Assembly (NCBI GenBank): GCA_913054445.1
Contig: CAJXIK010000088.1
Coordinates: forward strand, 1 to 7,808
Length of the DNA: 7,808 nt
Direction of reading: 5' to 3'
DNA from: an uncultured Bermanella sp.
Lineage (GTDB): Bacteria > Pseudomonadota > Gammaproteobacteria > Pseudomonadales > Oceanobacteraceae
Each line of letters starts with the position of its first letter. The stretch's first letter is position 1. Of this stretch, positions 5,265-7,808 are shown piece after piece. The position numbers and the translations under genes are program-made. A model generated the notes under the pieces. That model was not told the origin of the DNA and searched no databases. It saw only the letters and a program-made list of their open reading frames with translations.

Positions 5265-5768
5265 TTATTTAACCACTTCGGCAGATTCAATCTTAACCGG
5301 CTCAACGGGTACGTCTTGATGGCCACGGGTAATGCCGGTCTTAACACCCTTAATGCGGTTAACCACGTCCATGCCGTCGGTGACTTCGGCAAATACGCAG
5401 TAGCCCCAGCCTTCGGCATTTTTGCCGGTATGATCTAGGAAATTGTTGTCTTTCACATTGATGAAAAACTGGCTAGAGGCGCTGTGTGGGTCCATAGTGC
5501 GGGCCATGGCGAGGGTGCCGACCTTGTTAGATAGGCCGTTGTCGGCTTCGTTCTCGATGGCTGGGTGCTTGCTGGTGCGCTCAGACATGTCTTCTTCCAT
5601 GCCGCCGCCCTGAACCATAAAGCCGTCGATGACGCGGTGAAAGATCAAGCCGTTGTAATAGCCGTCTGCCACGTACTTAAGGAAGTTTTCGACGGTGTTA
5701 GGGGCTTTTTCGGTATTTAGGGTAATTGTTACGTCGCCGAATGTGGTTTTGAGTAGAACCTGAGTCAT
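5265..5768 (-). CDS. ppiB: Cytoplasmic peptidyl-prolyl cis-trans isomerase B (cyclophilin)
   Basis: This cyclophilin speeds proline cis-trans isomerisation during protein folding. The 167-residue product aligns along its whole length with E. coli PpiB (164 residues). It keeps the active-site block FHRVIDGFMVQGGG with catalytic Arg45, Phe50 and Gln53, the MARTMDPHSASSQFFIN block (88-104) and the GWGYCVFAEV block. It has no signal peptide, so it is the cytoplasmic form and not PpiA. The frame is open a further 33 codons upstream to a start at 5867. I chose ATG at 5768 because homology begins there (MTQVLLKTTFGDV) and a TTGGTGA Shine-Dalgarno lies just before it. The extension would also run across the divergent promoter region shared with glnS. 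Confidence 0.96.
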   Translation of the reverse strand: MTQVLLKTTFGDVTITLNTEKAPNTVENFLKYVADGYYNGLIFHRVIDGFMVQGGGMEEDMSERTSKHPAIENEADNGLSNKVGTLAMARTMDPHSASSQFFINVKDNNFLDHTGKNAEGWGYCVFAEVTDGMDVVNRIKGVKTGITRGHQDVPVEPVKIESAEVVK

Positions 5769-5784
5769 GAAGTCACCAATATGT

Positions 5785-5822
5785 GTGTGCTTGATTATAA
5801 AGGCCGCTATAATACGGCTTTT
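5785..5822. promoter_or_regulatory. Overlapping divergent promoters of ppiB and glnS
   Basis: A perfect TATAAT lies on each strand: rightward at 5808-5813 and leftward at 5794-5799 (ATTATA on the + strand). The 20 bp between their outer ends form a near-palindrome, ATTATAAAGGCCGCTATAAT (16 of 20 symmetric positions), centred on GGCC. Leaders would be about 60 nt for glnS and about 20 nt for ppiB. Neither has a good -35 at 17 bp, and each -35 zone falls on or near the other promoter's -10 or start site, so the two should compete for polymerase. Confidence 0.5.
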
Positions 5823-5882
5823 GCTCTGCGCTAGCCAGTAATTGCCACGGCGCACATTAGTAACCATCCAATTGAGTTGAAG

Positions 5883-7553
<1,671 letters not shown>

Positions 7554-7557
7554 ATAG

Positions 7558-7641
7558 CCCGTGGCCGCTATGATCATCGCTAGCTTTTATCGGGGAGAGA
7601 CTGCCCCGTGGCCGCTATGATCATCGCTAGCTTTTATCGGG
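7558..7641. repeat. Two identical 37-bp direct repeats behind glnS
   Basis: Positions 7558-7594 and 7605-7641 are identical over 37 bp, with a period of 47 bp. Each begins CCCGTGGCCGCTATGATCAT, contains the palindromes ATGATCAT and GCTAGC, and ends TTTTATCGGG. The CCCGTGGCCG start and ATCGGG end are the outer parts of the 44-bp element, so the repeats appear to be units of the same family with a different filling. Between the copies, CGGGG (7591-7595) faces CCCCG (7604-7608), which can form a short hairpin behind glnS; there is no T-run directly after it. Confidence 0.88.
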
Positions 7642-7679
7642 CAGGGGCTGCCCTCGTACGAGGCCACCCCGTGGCCGAC
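7636..7679. repeat. 44-bp dispersed palindromic element, copy 2
   Basis: This copy is identical to 3152-3195 and in the same orientation. Its hairpins lie at 7639-7653 and 7662-7676, with TCGTACGA at 7654-7661 between them. Its first six bases (ATCGGG) overlap the end of the second 37-bp repeat, so the two repeat types are joined without a gap. It lies between glnS and cysS, genes read in the same direction, so it may affect read-through from glnS into cysS. Confidence 0.85.
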
Positions 7680-7703
7680 ATGAGCGTCTGCCCCATACAT
7701 AAT
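7675..7703 (+). promoter_or_regulatory. Candidate cysS promoter using the edge of the repeat element
   Basis: CCGACA (7675-7680, 4 of 6 to TTGACA) and CATAAT (7698-7703, 5 of 6 to TATAAT) are exactly 17 bp apart. Transcription would begin near 7710, about 32 nt before the cysS ATG. Most of the -35 lies in the last bases of the 44-bp element. Confidence 0.35.
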
Positions 7704-7741
7704 TGTTCGTTTAATTTAGAAAAAATAATTCAGGAACCGCA

Positions 7742-7808
7742 ATGGCTTTATCCATATACAACACGCTAACCCGTCAGAAAGAAATCTTTACCCCCATGGT
7801 GGATGGCA
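7742..7808 (+). CDS. cysS: Cysteinyl-tRNA synthetase, N-terminal fragment cut by the window edge
   Basis: Only 22 codons are visible: MALSIYNTLTRQKEIFTPMV and then DG. The pattern (I/F)YNTLTRQKE-F-P matches the N-terminus of bacterial CysRS as I remember it (E. coli KIFNTLTRQKEEFKP). The zinc-site cysteine and the HIGH motif should follow just beyond the edge. The start is supported by AGGAA (7732-7736), 5 nt before the ATG. The position directly after glnS is the order known from Pseudomonas and strengthens the call. CysRS charges tRNA-Cys with cysteine in the cytoplasm. Whether it is read from its own promoter at 7675-7703 or by read-through from glnS cannot be decided here. Confidence 0.88.
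   Translation, partial: MALSIYNTLTRQKEIFTPMVDG

Noticed and set aside
5769..5867. 33-residue N-terminal extension of PpiB
   Set aside because: Homology to cyclophilins begins at ATG 5768, and the extension crosses the ppiB/glnS promoter region.

Overview
The window looks like a piece of a gammaproteobacterial chromosome, probably a Pseudomonadales/Cellvibrionales-type marine or environmental organism. The evidence is the gene content (a YejK/NdpA nucleoid protein, a DUF1145 membrane protein, LpxH of lipid A synthesis) and the block lpxH-ppiB <-> glnS-cysS, an order I also recall from Pseudomonas. Eight complete genes and the start of a ninth can be supported. I cannot name the species.

Layout: positions 1-2948 read rightward and hold ndpA/yejK, a small DUF1145 membrane protein closed by a strong intrinsic terminator, and an acyl-CoA dehydrogenase with its own candidate promoter and a palindrome that may be an operator. 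Positions 2949-3284 form a GC-rich, highly repetitive convergent intergenic region. Positions 3285-5768 read leftward: ppiB and lpxH (29 bp apart, probably one transcript), a small DUF6868-like membrane protein, and a secreted protein with an acidic stalk and a GlyGly-CTERM-like tail. Positions 5883-7808 read rightward: glnS and the first 22 codons of cysS, separated by a second repeat-filled gap. ppiB and glnS diverge from a compact intergenic region with two back-to-back -10 hexamers.

Most genes are housekeeping: translation (glnS, cysS), protein folding (ppiB), lipid A synthesis (lpxH), nucleoid organisation (ndpA) and acyl-CoA oxidation. The most unusual content is intergenic. An identical 44-bp element occurs in both the 2949-3284 and 7554-7741 gaps. 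It is built of a 15-nt hairpin with loop GGG, an 8-bp palindrome TCGTACGA, and a 15-nt hairpin with loop CCC. Different satellite repeats flank it at each site: about 80-bp GATC-containing units plus 15-bp units at the first, and 37-bp direct repeats at the second. This looks like a dispersed REP/MITE-like intergenic repeat family, which I do not recognise. The other items worth a second look are the GlyGly-CTERM candidate and the acyl-CoA dehydrogenase, whose catalytic glutamate appears to sit at the long-chain/isovaleryl-type position.
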